64,000 nt of DNA, taken from assembly GCA_003142815.1 (NCBI GenBank), contig PLNP01000048.1, positions 24,326 through 88,325 on the forward strand, given 5' to 3'. Below are positions 43,618-53,040 of this stretch, in pieces (position 1 is the stretch's first letter; each line of letters opens with the position of its first letter). Origin of the DNA: Rhodanobacteraceae bacterium. Lineage in GTDB: Bacteria > Pseudomonadota > Gammaproteobacteria > Xanthomonadales > Rhodanobacteraceae. The notes below the pieces were generated by a model. That model had not been told where the DNA came from. It saw nothing but the letters and a program-made list of their open reading frames with translations, and ran no database searches. The translations under genes and the position numbers were made by a program.

Positions 43618-45621
43618 CTAGATCTTGGCCGTGCGGCTCAGCCGGCTGGCCCAGCGGTACAGAAGAATCATTGCAATCGCAAACACGATGCCGCCGATCC
43701 AGATCGCGGCGCCCTCGAAGCTGTCTCCCACCAACGCCAGCGGCGCGGTCTTGCCGGAGAACACGACGACCGCGGCGATCACTACGCCGAGCAGGCTCTC
43801 GCCGACGATCATGCCGGACGCGAGGAGCACGCCGAGTTGCTTGGTCGCCGCGGGTTTCGGCGCGCGGTCGGCGCGCTTGTCGAAGTACCAGCCGACTACG
43901 GCACCGACGACGATCATCAACGTGGTCTGGGTCGGCAGATAAATGCCGAGGCCGACTGCGAGTGGCGGCAGGCGCGCGCCCTTGCCGACGCGCGCGAGCA
44001 CTTCGTCGAGGGCGATGACGCCCGCACCGATCGCCGCGCCCATGCCGATCAGGCTCCAGTCGAGATTGCCCTGGATCACACCCTGAGCGAGGGCCGAGAT
44101 CAACGCGGCTTGCGGAGCGGCCAGCGCGCGCGCGGGGTCGACGCCGGCCGTGCCGGCGAAGCCATACGCATGATTGAGCAGATCCATGATCGGCGGAATG
44201 ATCGCAGCGCCGACGATCACGCCGATGACGAGTGCGACCTGCTGCTTCCACGGCGTCGCATCGACCAGTTGGCCGGTCTTGAGATCCTGCAGGTTGTTGT
44301 TGGCGATCGTGGCAACCGCGAAGATCACCGCGGTCGCGAACAATGCGAATGCGACCAGCGCCGGACCCGCCGACGCGCCCACCAGCGGCTTGATGCCGAG
44401 CACCAGCAGCAACGCGGCGCCGATCACGACCAGGATGCCGACGCCCGACAACGGACTATTGGACGAACCGATCAGGCCGGCCATATAGCCGCACACGGCG
44501 GACACGAAAAAGCTCATCACCACGACGTAGATCAGGCCGCCCACGACCAACGCGACGACATGATCGCCGAGGCCGCTGGCGAAGCTGAAATCGCCGAGCA
44601 ACCAGGCAATCGGGACGAGGCAAGCGACCGTGATCAGGCCGACCATGCCGATCGGAATGTCGCGCTCGGTGCGCGGCAGCGAGGCCGCTTGACCCGCAGC
44701 GCGCACGCGCGATGCGGCCATCGCCGAGGCCAGTCCGCTGACGACCGGCTTGATCAGTTTGGCCAGGGTCCAGACCGCGGCAACGCCGATCGCGCCGGCG
44801 CCGAGAAAGCGCACCTGGTGACTCCACGCCGCCTGCGCCACGTCCGCAGCCGCGCCGGCGGCCGGATGCAGGATCGTGAAATAAGGCACCCCCCAGCCCC
44901 AGCCGACGACGGCACCAACGAAGATCGCGATACCCACCCACAAGCCGACCAGATGGCCCACCGCGAACAGGGCGAACGAAAGGCTGAAGTCGTAACCCGT
45001 GGCGCCCCCCTTGTCGCCCACACGAAAATACTGGATGACATCGCTCGCGAACACGCGCGTCTGCACGACCACGAAGAAAGCCGCCGCCACGATCGCACCG
45101 ACGAGTACGGCGCGCAAACCCGCCTTGCTCGATTCCGCCGCGGACGCGGCGTCGTCGCCTTCGGCTCCCGCACCCACTTTCAGCACTTCGGCGCAGGCCA
45201 CGCCTTCCGGATATGGCAGGTCGGAATTGGTGACCAGCGCGCGGCGCAGCGGGATCGAATACATCACGCCGAGAATGCCGCCGAGCGCGCAGATGCCGAA
45301 CGTGACCCAGTACGGGAACCCGGTCCACCAGCCGACCATGATCAGGCCTGGTAACACGAAGATGATCGCGGACAACGTGCCCGCCGCCGACGCGACGGTC
45401 TGCACGATGTTGTTCTCCTGCATGGTCACGCCCTTGAAGCCACGCAGGAGGGCCATCGAAATCACTGCCGCCGGAATCGAGGTGGCAAACGTGAGACCGG
45501 CCTTGAGACCGAAATAGACGTTCGCCGCGGTGAACACCAGGGTGATGACGATGCCGAGGACAATGCCGCGGAGGGTGAGTTCAGTGCGCGAGCCCGCGCC
45601 GAGCTGTTGGTTTGCGATCAC
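43618..45621 (-). CDS. OPT-family oligopeptide/metal-chelate transporter
   Basis: 667 residues with about 14-16 hydrophobic segments. N-terminal ELTLRGIVLGIVITLVFTAA and NVYFGLKAGLTFATSIPAAV, then QENNIVQTVASAAGTLSAII and LPYPEGVACAEVLKVG are the typical OPT motifs; a cytoplasmic acidic loop EGDDAASAAES follows. Members of the bacterial OPT branch import short peptides or iron-siderophore complexes by proton symport. No partner genes adjoin it. Single-gene unit convergent with the GTPase gene. Confidence 0.9.
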   Translation of the reverse strand: MIANQQLGAGSRTELTLRGIVLGIVITLVFTAANVYFGLKAGLTFATSIPAAVISMALLRGFKGVTMQENNIVQTVASAAGTLSAIIFVLPGLIMVGWWTGFPYWVTFGICALGGILGVMYSIPLRRALVTNSDLPYPEGVACAEVLKVGAGAEGDDAASAAESSKAGLRAVLVGAIVAAAFFVVVQTRVFASDVIQYFRVGDKGGATGYDFSLSFALFAVGHLVGLWVGIAIFVGAVVGWGWGVPYFTILHPAAGAAADVAQAAWSHQVRFLGAGAIGVAAVWTLAKLIKPVVSGLASAMAASRVRAAGQAASLPRTERDIPIGMVGLITVACLVPIAWLLGDFSFASGLGDHVVALVVGGLIYVVVMSFFVSAVCGYMAGLIGSSNSPLSGVGILVVIGAALLLVLGIKPLVGASAGPALVAFALFATAVIFAVATIANNNLQDLKTGQLVDATPWKQQVALVIGVIVGAAIIPPIMDLLNHAYGFAGTAGVDPARALAAPQAALISALAQGVIQGNLDWSLIGMGAAIGAGVIALDEVLARVGKGARLPPLAVGLGIYLPTQTTLMIVVGAVVGWYFDKRADRAPKPAATKQLGVLLASGMIVGESLLGVVIAAVVVFSGKTAPLALVGDSFEGAAIWIGGIVFAIAMILLYRWASRLSRTAKI

Positions 45622-45804
45622 GAATGGTCCGCCATGTTGGATTTCCCCCGGCCGTCACATCGACGGGCCGCCTCTGTTCGACGCGCCAGTTTACGGCCCG
45701 TTTCCCGATTGTGGCACTGCGCGCGGCCGCGAAAGAAGCGGCAGGCGCATTCATGCGGTGACACGGTTGAAGCAACGCATCGAATGTCGCCAGAGCCTGG
45801 GAAG

Positions 45805-45837
45805 CCCTCTCCCCCGAGCATCGCTCGGGGGAGAGGG
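45805..45837. repeat. Palindrome, CCCTCTCCCCC family
   Basis: CCCTCTCCCCCGAGC and GCTCGGGGGAGAGGG around ATC, in the divergent gap between the transporter and yceI genes. Confidence 0.85.
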
Positions 45838-45869
45838 AGTCAGGACAGTTCAGCCGGCTGAGGTGGCGC

Positions 45870-46562
45870 GTGCGGCAGGTTTTTGCCAAGCTGGCCGACA
45901 TGCAGGCCACGTCGCTCCCAACCCCGCTACCGCAACGGCTGTTTCACGGCGCAAAGTGGAAATGCTCGATCGTTGCGTGCGCCATTCTTTGCGGCGCGGC
46001 ATCCGCACACGCCGCGCCGGAAACCTGGCGCTTCGATCCGGTCCATTCGCAGATCTGGTTCAGCGCCGACCACGAACATTTTTCCCGCCCGCTCGGGCGC
46101 CTGCGCATCAAGGACGGCTGGTTCCAGTTCGACGACAAGGACTGGAGCGCGAGCCACGTCGATGTCGTGATCGATCTCACCTCGGCCGACATGGGCGATG
46201 CGAAGTGGAGCGCGACTGTGAAGTCCGGCCAGTTACTCGACACAGAGCGTTGGGCGAGCGCGCATTTCGTCAGCCGCAGCGTCGAGCAGAAAGACGCGAA
46301 GGATGGCGTAATCCATGGCGACCTCACGTTTCATGGCGAAACGAAACCGGTCGACGTCGCGTTCACCCTGAACCGCATCGGCACCGACCCGTATATCTTC
46401 AGGCAGAAAGCCGGATTCTCGGCGACGGCCACGCTGCATCGCTCCGAGTTCGGCATGCAGCGCTACGCTGACGTTGTCGGCGAAGACATCCAGCTGCGCT
46501 TCGAGATCGAAGGTATCCGCGATCGCGACGCGGCCAACCCAACGCAACGGCCGCGACACTGA
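45870..46562 (+). CDS. YceI-family periplasmic lipid-binding-type protein (first)
   Basis: 230 residues from ATG 45870, or 220 from ATG 45900, which gives a better signal peptide (KCSIVACAILCGAASAHA). The mature part is a YceI lipocalin-like barrel: ETWRFDPVHSQIWFSADHEH, DVVIDLTSADMGDAKWSATV, ERWASAHFVSRSV, GDLTFHGETKPVDVAFTLN, RSEFGMQRYADVVGEDIQLR. YceI proteins bind isoprenoid quinone-like molecules. One base separates its stop from the cytochrome b561 gene; the trio yceI-b561-yceI is a known arrangement. Confidence 0.88.
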   Translation: MRQVFAKLADMQATSLPTPLPQRLFHGAKWKCSIVACAILCGAASAHAAPETWRFDPVHSQIWFSADHEHFSRPLGRLRIKDGWFQFDDKDWSASHVDVVIDLTSADMGDAKWSATVKSGQLLDTERWASAHFVSRSVEQKDAKDGVIHGDLTFHGETKPVDVAFTLNRIGTDPYIFRQKAGFSATATLHRSEFGMQRYADVVGEDIQLRFEIEGIRDRDAANPTQRPRH

Positions 46563-46563
46563 C

Positions 46564-47133
46564 ATGGCACTGAAAAGCGATGCAGCCGACTGGGGCAGTC
46601 TGGCGAAATTCTTCCACTGGACCGTCGTGCTGCTGATCCTGGTGCAGGCGACGGTCGGCCTGGTCATGGTCGCGCTGCCGAAGAAACCGAACGTGATTGC
46701 GATCTTCTCGTTCCACAAATCGCTCGGCTTGACGATCTTCCTGCTCGCGCTGTTGCGCCTCGGTTGGCGCGCATTCGACCCGCATCCGCTGGAACCGGCG
46801 ACGATGCCGCGCTCGCAGGTCGTCGGCGCGCACATCGGCCATGCACTGCTCTACACATTGCTGTTCGCGGTGCCACTGTCAGGCTGGCTGGTCGACTCGG
46901 CAAGCAGCCTGCGCCCGCTGTTCTGGTGGGGCATCGTGCACGTTCCGAGCCTGACCGGCGGCGCCGACAAACAGATCAAAGCATTTGCCGAAGCCGCACA
47001 CCAATGGCTGTTCTGGACACTTGCACTGGCCGCCGCAGGCCACGCCGCGATGGCGCTCGTTCACCATTTCTTCCATCGCGACAACGTGCTGCATCGTATG
47101 CTTCCCAGCGCAGACGTGCGCAACGCACCTTGA
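46564..47133 (+). CDS. Cytochrome b561-type membrane protein
   Basis: 189 residues, four membrane helices with candidate haem ligands His18 (FFHW), HKSLG, HIGHALLY and HHFFHR; helix three-four segment PLSGWLVDSASSLRPLFWWG is typical of the YodB/CybB family. Such diheme proteins move electrons from quinol. Between two yceI genes, which suggests a shared quinone or isoprenoid substrate. Confidence 0.9.
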   Translation: MALKSDAADWGSLAKFFHWTVVLLILVQATVGLVMVALPKKPNVIAIFSFHKSLGLTIFLLALLRLGWRAFDPHPLEPATMPRSQVVGAHIGHALLYTLLFAVPLSGWLVDSASSLRPLFWWGIVHVPSLTGGADKQIKAFAEAAHQWLFWTLALAAAGHAAMALVHHFFHRDNVLHRMLPSADVRNAP

Positions 47134-47149
47134 ATCCAGAGAACCGACC

Positions 47150-47707
47150 ATGCTTCGACTTCTGATCGCCGTTGCCCTGCTGCTGCCGATGAGCGCACTT
47201 GCGCGCGATTGGCAAGTCGACGCCGCGAAGAGCTCATTGACGTTCAAAGGCAGTTATCAGGGCGAAGCCTTCGACGGCAAGTTCAAAAAATTTGACGCAA
47301 CGATCGCCTACGACGCGGCCGATCTCGCAAAATCGAAGTTCGACGTGAGCGTCGAACTCGCCAGCACCGATACCGGCAGCAGTGAGCGCGACGACACCTT
47401 GAAAACACCGGATTTCTTCGACACCGACAAATTCCCGAATGCGCACTTCGTCACCGAGTCATTCGCCAAGACCACCGATGGCGGTGTCGAGGCGAAAGGC
47501 ACCCTGACGATCCGCGACCAGACCAAGCCGGTCACGCTGAAAGTGAAGTTCGCCGGAAACGGCCCTTCGACAGGCTCAGGACAGGCGACACTCGATGTCG
47601 ACGGCACGCTGCAGCGCGCCGACTTCGGCCTCGGCAATGGCAACGACTGGGCTGACATCGGCGCCGATGTGTCGGTGCACAGCCACCTTGTGCTGAGTGC
47701 GAAATAG
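47150..47707 (+). CDS. YceI-family periplasmic protein (second) with repeat-derived residues
   Basis: 185 residues, signal peptide 1-18 (LLIAVALLLPMSALA). YceI barrel: WQVDAAKSSLTFKGSYQGEA, FDGKFKKFDATIAYD, DTGSSERDDTLKTPDFFDTD, FPNAHFVTESF, LTIRDQTKPVTLKV, RADFGLGNGNDWADIGADVS. In the loop after KFAGNG the residues PSTGSGQA are encoded by CCCTTCGACAGGCTCAGGAC, a copy of the core of the dispersed CCGTTC element, in frame. The loop is variable in the family, so activity is probably kept. Third gene of the yceI-b561-yceI operon, 16 bases after b561. Confidence 0.9.
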   Translation: MLRLLIAVALLLPMSALARDWQVDAAKSSLTFKGSYQGEAFDGKFKKFDATIAYDAADLAKSKFDVSVELASTDTGSSERDDTLKTPDFFDTDKFPNAHFVTESFAKTTDGGVEAKGTLTIRDQTKPVTLKVKFAGNGPSTGSGQATLDVDGTLQRADFGLGNGNDWADIGADVSVHSHLVLSAK

Positions 47708-47813
47708 GCGCCGGTGCGCGTGACCGCGCCCGACCGTCGGCAACGCCGTCGTGGCCACCGCGTCTGGAAAAGCAGTGGTGATTAATCTGTATGCCGAGGT
47801 CAACGGGGGCGGC

Positions 47814-47966
47814 GCGGACGCGACACACGTACCACGACCCGAGCGAGCCAGCCGGTCGTGCTTGCAGCGCTCCGACAAAAGCAGACGCTCTTGTAGGAGC
47901 GGCGCAGCCGCGACACACATACGACCCGAGCGAGCCAGCCGGTCGCGCTTGCAGCGCTCCGACAAT
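47814..47966. repeat. Direct repeat with REP motif
   Basis: Two units of about 63 bases, each containing CGACCCGAGCGAGCCAGCCG then GTCG(T/C)GCTTGCAGCGCTCCGAC, at 47814-47878 and 47903-47966. Between them, from 47892, is TGTAGGAGCGGCGCAGCCGC, the REP arm seen at 20964. Confidence 0.85.
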
Positions 47967-47980
47967 GGGGGCTCCGCCAC

Positions 47981-49357
47981 ATGAAGGACTTCGCGTCATC
48001 ACTGTGGCAACGCCTGCGCGGCGGTTTCGCAAGCGCGGAGGAAACCGCCGGTCCTGCGCCGGGCGCATCATCGCGCGGCGACGCGCACAACCTGCACGCC
48101 GCGCAAAGCCTGCGCGCACTGCTCGACGATCCCGAGATTCCGGCCGCGATCCGCAGCGGCCTCGCCGCGGATTTCGCGCGGCTCGAAGCGATGCTCGGCA
48201 AGCTCGAGCGCGGCGAATTGCATATCGCGGTATTCGGCCGGGTCAGCGTCGGCAAGTCGGCGCTCGCGAACGCGCTGCTCGGCGAGGACGCGTTCGCGGT
48301 CGGCGTACTGCACGGCACGACGCGCGAGGCGACCCAACGCAGCTGGCGCGAGGTCGCTGGCAGTGGCGTGCACCTGATCGACACGCCCGGCATCGACGAA
48401 CTCGACGGCGAGGCGCGCGAGAAGCTCGCATTCGAGGTTGCCGGCGTCAGCGATCTGGTGGTTTTCGTCGTCGACGGCGACATGACCCAGCGTGAACGCG
48501 ATGCATTGCAGTTGCTCGCACGCACCGAACGCCCGCTACTGCTCGCATTGAACAAGGCCGACCGTTACGGCGACGACGAACGCAAACGTCTGCTCGAACG
48601 CCTGCGCGAACACGCGGCCGGTTGCGTGCGCGCGGACGACGTGGTCGCGATCAGCGCCCAGCCGGCGCCGGTGAAACGCCTGCGCGTCGACGCGGACGGC
48701 ATCGAACACGTCGAGCTCGCCGGGCAAATGCCGGACCTCGACTCTTTGCGCGATCGTTTGACCGCCGTGGTCGCGCGCGAAGGCAAGACACTGGCCGCGC
48801 TGAACGCGAGCCTGTTCGCCGGGCGGCTCTCCGACCAGGTCGGCGCACGCATCGCCGAGGCGCGCCGCGAACTCGCTGCGAAGGTGATCCACCAGTACTG
48901 CATCGCGAAAAGCCTCGCGGTCGCGTTGAATCCAATCCCGGTCGCCGACCTGCTCGCGGCCGGCGCGCTCGACGCGGCGCTGGTCATGCACCTCGGCCGC
49001 GTCTACGGGCTGCCGCTGACCAAGAGTGAGGCGGGTTCACTGATCGCGGTGATCTCGGTCCAGCTCGCCGCGTTGATGGGTGCGATCTGGGGCGTGCACC
49101 TGGTCGCATCGGCACTGAAAGGCCTCAGCGCCGGACTCTCGACGGTGGTCACCGCCGGCGCGCAGGGCGCGCTCGCCTGGTATGCGACCGAACTCGTCGG
49201 CCGTGCCGCCGAACGCTATCTGGTCGCCGGCAAGTCGTGGGGCGAGAAAGGCCCGAAGCGCGTCGTCACCGAGATCGTCGAAAGCCTCGACCGCGATTCG
49301 ATCCTGCGCGAGGCGCGTGCAGAAATCCTCAAGCGCCTGCGCAGCCGACCGACTTGA
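47981..49357 (+). CDS. GTPase with DUF697-type C-terminus (second of two)
   Basis: 458 residues, no N-terminal membrane helix. P-loop GRVSVGKSALANAL (about 84-97), HGTTREATQ (switch), LIDTPGIDELDG (G3), LALNKADRYGDD (G4). C-terminal hydrophobic DUF697 region: NPIPVADLLAAGALDAALVM and HLGRVYGLPLTKSEAGSLIA, then VVTAGAQGALAWYATELVGR. Similar plan to the gene at 41916 but the two are clearly diverged and this one is cytosolic or tail-inserted. Function unknown; members are thought to act at membranes. Confidence 0.82.
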   Translation: MKDFASSLWQRLRGGFASAEETAGPAPGASSRGDAHNLHAAQSLRALLDDPEIPAAIRSGLAADFARLEAMLGKLERGELHIAVFGRVSVGKSALANALLGEDAFAVGVLHGTTREATQRSWREVAGSGVHLIDTPGIDELDGEAREKLAFEVAGVSDLVVFVVDGDMTQRERDALQLLARTERPLLLALNKADRYGDDERKRLLERLREHAAGCVRADDVVAISAQPAPVKRLRVDADGIEHVELAGQMPDLDSLRDRLTAVVAREGKTLAALNASLFAGRLSDQVGARIAEARRELAAKVIHQYCIAKSLAVALNPIPVADLLAAGALDAALVMHLGRVYGLPLTKSEAGSLIAVISVQLAALMGAIWGVHLVASALKGLSAGLSTVVTAGAQGALAWYATELVGRAAERYLVAGKSWGEKGPKRVVTEIVESLDRDSILREARAEILKRLRSRPT

Positions 49358-49587
49358 GCGCAGCGGCGTGGACGATCGGGGCCCATGCATTCGGCGCATC
49401 CGGCTGACAGGCTCGGCGTTGCCTGCCAATATCCGCTGCCGGGGAATCTCTGGATCAAGTCGTCATCGCGGCGAAGGCCGGAATGGCGGACATGGGCGCG
49501 ATCCGCGATTCGCGATTCGCGCTCCTCCGAACCCATCCACCGGGCACACGTCGCGTCGTGACCGATCAACCGAAAACAGGAATGAGC

Positions 49588-51180
49588 ATGTCCGACCACT
49601 ACGCCATCCGCCGCGACGTCGGCCCGTGGGCCCTGATGCTGACGGGCTTGGGCTCGATCATCGGATCGGGCTGGCTGTTCGGCGCCTGGCGCGCGGCGCA
49701 GCTGGCCGGTCCGGGCGCAATCTACGCGTGGCTGATCGGCGCCGCGATCATCACGATGATTGCATTGACCTATTCCGAACTCGGCGCGATGTTTCCCGAA
49801 TCCGGCGGCATGGTGCGCTACGGCCATTACTCGCACGGCTCGCTGGTCGGCTTCATCGCGGCGTGGGCGAACTGGATCGCGATCGTCTCGGTGATTCCGG
49901 TCGAGGCCGAAGCCTCGGTGCAGTACATGGCCTCGTGGAAGTGGACGTGGGCGCAGGATTTGTTCGTCAATCACGAACTCACGCCACCGGGGCTCGGCAT
50001 CGCCGCGGTATTGGTGGTGATCTATTTCCTGGTCAACTACTGGAGCGTGAAGCTGTTCGCCAAGACCAACAGCGCAATCACGCTGTTCAAGTTGGTCGTG
50101 CCGGCGGCGACCGCGATCGCGCTGATCGCGACCGAATTTCATCCGGAGAATTTCCATATCGGTGCGCACGGCGGCGCGCACGCGCTGGATTTGTCGGCGA
50201 TCCTGACTGCAGTCGCGATCAGCGGCATCGTATTCAGCTTCAACGGCTTCCAGAGCCCGGTGAATCTGGCTGGTGAAGCGCGCGACCCGGGGCGCAGCGT
50301 ACCGTTCGGCGTGCTCGGATCGATCGCGCTCGCGACTATCGTCTATCTGTTGCTGCAGATCGGTTTCCTCGGCGCGGTGAACACCGCGGCGATCGCCGAA
50401 CACGGTTGGGCCGGTTTGCAGTACAGCTCGCCGTTCGCCCAGCTTGCGATCGCGGTCAACCTGAACTGGCTCGCGTTGTTGCTCTATGCCGACGCGTTCG
50501 TCAGTCCGAGCGGCACCGGCATCACCTACACCGCGACGACCGCGCGCATGATCTATGCGATGGAACGCAACGGCACGCTGCCGAAGGTGCTCGGCCGCAT
50601 TCATCCCACCTACGGCGTGCCGCGTCCGGCGATGTGGTTGAACCTCGTCGTCGCGTTCCTGTTCCTGTTCTACTTCCGCGGCTGGGCGACACTCGCGGCA
50701 GTGATTTCGGTGGCGACAATCATTTCGTATCTCACCGGTCCCGTCGCCGTGATGACGCTGCGCCGCACCGCGCCGGACCTGCACCGACCCTTCCGTCTGC
50801 CCGGCCTTTCGATCATCGCGCTGATCGCGTTCGTGTTCTCGACCGAACTCCTGTACTGGGCGAAGTGGCCGCTGACCGGCGAGATCATCCTGCTCATGGT
50901 CGTCGCGCTGCCGGTGTATTTCTACTATCAGGCGAAGGCCGGCTGGCACGACTTCGGTCGCCAACTCGGCGGTGCGTGGTGGTTGATCGTCTACTTGCCG
51001 GTGATCGCCGCGCTGTCCTGGGCCGGCAGCACGCAATTCGGCGGCCACGGCTACCTGAGCTTCGGCTGGGATCTCGCCGTCGTCGCCGTGGTCGGTATCG
51101 TGTTCTATTTCTGGGGCGTGCGGTCGGGCTGGCGAACGCCGTCGGTCGAGGCCGCACATGGGGAAATCCCGCTGCTGTGA
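49588..51180 (+). CDS. APC-superfamily amino acid permease
   Basis: 530 residues and 12 predicted membrane helices. Helix 1 has the substrate-binding GSIIGSGWLFGAW; helix 3 region FIAAWANWIAIVSVIPVEAE; later FSFNGFQSPVNLAGEARDPG and SPSGTGITYTATTARMIYAM. Related to the YdgF/aspartate-proton symporter (YveA/AspT-like) group of APC permeases; substrate not decided. The ATG at 49588 is preferred over 49582 because AGGA then lies six bases upstream. Upstream 230 bases hold a decayed MITE-like end but no gene. Confidence 0.88.
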   Translation: MSDHYAIRRDVGPWALMLTGLGSIIGSGWLFGAWRAAQLAGPGAIYAWLIGAAIITMIALTYSELGAMFPESGGMVRYGHYSHGSLVGFIAAWANWIAIVSVIPVEAEASVQYMASWKWTWAQDLFVNHELTPPGLGIAAVLVVIYFLVNYWSVKLFAKTNSAITLFKLVVPAATAIALIATEFHPENFHIGAHGGAHALDLSAILTAVAISGIVFSFNGFQSPVNLAGEARDPGRSVPFGVLGSIALATIVYLLLQIGFLGAVNTAAIAEHGWAGLQYSSPFAQLAIAVNLNWLALLLYADAFVSPSGTGITYTATTARMIYAMERNGTLPKVLGRIHPTYGVPRPAMWLNLVVAFLFLFYFRGWATLAAVISVATIISYLTGPVAVMTLRRTAPDLHRPFRLPGLSIIALIAFVFSTELLYWAKWPLTGEIILLMVVALPVYFYYQAKAGWHDFGRQLGGAWWLIVYLPVIAALSWAGSTQFGGHGYLSFGWDLAVVAVVGIVFYFWGVRSGWRTPSVEAAHGEIPLL

Positions 51181-51207
51181 ATTGTTCGACAGGAGGGGCC
51201 CGAGTAT

Positions 51208-51438
51208 TCAGTCGATACCGGCAAACGCGCGCAGCGCGATCGGATCGAACGGCCAATCCAGCTCATGGCCCGTGGCTTCGTCGCGCAGCACGGGGACGCG
51301 TGTGCCGTAGCGCGCTTCGAGATCCGCGTCGTCATCGATCCATGCGCTCTCGAAATCCGGCACGCGCGCGGCCGCGAGCACGGCCAAGGCGTAGTCGCAC
51401 AACGGACAGTCATCGCGTTGGAACAGGATCAGGTGCAT
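51208..51438 (-). CDS. Glutaredoxin-like protein (DUF836 type)
   Basis: 76 residues: MHLILFQRDDCPLCDYALAV with a CPLC active site, then YGTRVPVLRDEATGHELDWP containing the cis-Pro (VPV). Small thioredoxin-fold proteins of this kind are widespread in gammaproteobacteria; the partner is unknown. Divergent from sdaA, 102 bases between starts. Confidence 0.85.
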   Translation of the reverse strand: MHLILFQRDDCPLCDYALAVLAAARVPDFESAWIDDDADLEARYGTRVPVLRDEATGHELDWPFDPIALRAFAGID

Positions 51439-51540
51439 CACGACCGGACTCTGCCAAACGCCTAGAGTAACGCCACTTCCCACATGATGTTTTGGAAGCG
51501 GCGGCCGCCGCTCCCGCAATCCACGCTCGATTGGAGTGTC

Positions 51541-52923
51541 ATGGCTGTCAGCGTCTTTGATCTTTTCAAGATCGGCATCGGACCCTCCTCCTCGCATACG
51601 GTCGGACCGATGCGCGCCGCCGCGCGCTTCGTCTCACGCTGGCTCGAAGAACCCGGCGTGCTCGGCCGCGTGTCACGTGTGCGCTGCGAGCTGTTCGGCT
51701 CGCTCGCGCTGACCGGGCGCGGTCATGGCACCGACAAGGCCGTCCTGTGCGGTCTCGAAGGCGCGATGCCGGATACGATCGAACCGGACTCGATTCCGGC
51801 GACGCTGAAGCGCATCCGCAGCGACGGAAGAATCCGCGTGCTCGGTCGCCACGAGATCGCGTTCGACGAGAAAGCCGATCTCGTCTTCAACAAGCGCCAG
51901 AAGCTGCCCTACCACCCGAACGGCATGCGCTTTTCCGCGTACGACGAGAATGGCAACGAACTCGCGACCCGCGACTATTACTCGGTCGGCGGCGGTTTTG
52001 TCGTCAATACCGACGAGGCGGCGGAGGACCGTATCGTCGCCGACACGACGCCACTGCCGCACCCGTTCCACAGCGGCGACGAATTGCTGGCGATCTGCGA
52101 GAAGACCGGCAAGACGATCGCGCAAATCATGCTCGACAACGAAAGATCATGGCGCAGCGATGCGGAAATCCGCGCGCGCCTGCTCGCCATCTGGCACGCG
52201 ATGCAGAGCTGCGTCGCGCGCGGCATGCACGAGAGCGGCACCCTGCCCGGCGGCCTGCACGTGCAGCGCCGCGCACCGGCGATGCTTGCGGATCTGCGCG
52301 ACCGTCCGGAGGCCGCGCTCAAGGATCCGTTGACGATCCTCGACTGGGTCAATCTCTACGCGCTCGCCGTCAACGAGGAAAACGCGGCCGGCGGCCGTGT
52401 CGTCACCGCGCCCACGAATGGAGCAGCCGGTATCATGCCAGCCGTGCTGCATTACTACGAACGCTTCTGCCCGACCGCGAACGAGGACGGCATTGTCAAT
52501 TTCCTGCTGACCTCGGCGGCGATCGGCATCCTCTACAAGGAAAACGCTTCGATCTCCGGCGCCGAAGTCGGTTGCCAGGGCGAAGTCGGCGTGGCCTGCT
52601 CGATGGCTGCGGGCGGCCTCGCTGCCGCGCTTGGCGGCAGCATCTATCAAGTCGAGAACGCGGCCGAAATCGGCATGGAACACAACCTCGGCCTCACCTG
52701 CGATCCGATCGGCGGCCTCGTGCAGATTCCCTGCATCGAACGCAACGCGATGGGCTCAGTCAAGGCGATCAACGCGCAGCGCATGGCCGCGCGCAGCGAC
52801 GGCAAGCACCGCGTCTCGCTCGACAAGGTCATCAAGACGATGCGCGAGACCGGCCGCGACATGAAGGACAAGTACAAGGAAACTTCGCGCGGCGGGTTGG
52901 CGGTCAACGTGATCGAGTGTTGA
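51541..52923 (+). CDS. sdaA: L-serine ammonia-lyase, iron-sulfur type
   Basis: 460 residues. Starts [20 protein letters not shown], typical of the class. The Fe-S cluster Cys residues sit in the C-terminal domain ([20 protein letters not shown] and [20 protein letters not shown]); [20 protein letters not shown] forms the substrate/cluster region. Converts serine to pyruvate and ammonia. The start ATG at 51541 is chosen because the motif SSSHTVGPM aligns; an earlier in-frame ATG lies in the promoter region. With the amino acid permease upstream a serine-import role for that permease is conceivable, but the genes are not co-transcribed. Confidence 0.94.
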   Translation: MAVSVFDLFKIGIGPSSSHTVGPMRAAARFVSRWLEEPGVLGRVSRVRCELFGSLALTGRGHGTDKAVLCGLEGAMPDTIEPDSIPATLKRIRSDGRIRVLGRHEIAFDEKADLVFNKRQKLPYHPNGMRFSAYDENGNELATRDYYSVGGGFVVNTDEAAEDRIVADTTPLPHPFHSGDELLAICEKTGKTIAQIMLDNERSWRSDAEIRARLLAIWHAMQSCVARGMHESGTLPGGLHVQRRAPAMLADLRDRPEAALKDPLTILDWVNLYALAVNEENAAGGRVVTAPTNGAAGIMPAVLHYYERFCPTANEDGIVNFLLTSAAIGILYKENASISGAEVGCQGEVGVACSMAAGGLAAALGGSIYQVENAAEIGMEHNLGLTCDPIGGLVQIPCIERNAMGSVKAINAQRMAARSDGKHRVSLDKVIKTMRETGRDMKDKYKETSRGGLAVNVIEC

Positions 52924-53040
52924 TGCTGCTCGGGAAGAATCGAAGCTCAGGAGAACTCTGAGCGACTCGCGCTCGCGCTTGCAGCGCTTGCGGCGCAGCC
53001 GCGACCGCAGCGCGCGCTGGATGCCTGGCGGTTCGCCGCC

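Noticed and set aside
47751-47984. Short plus-strand frame before the second GTPase gene
   Set aside because: Mostly made of the direct repeat and REP sequence.
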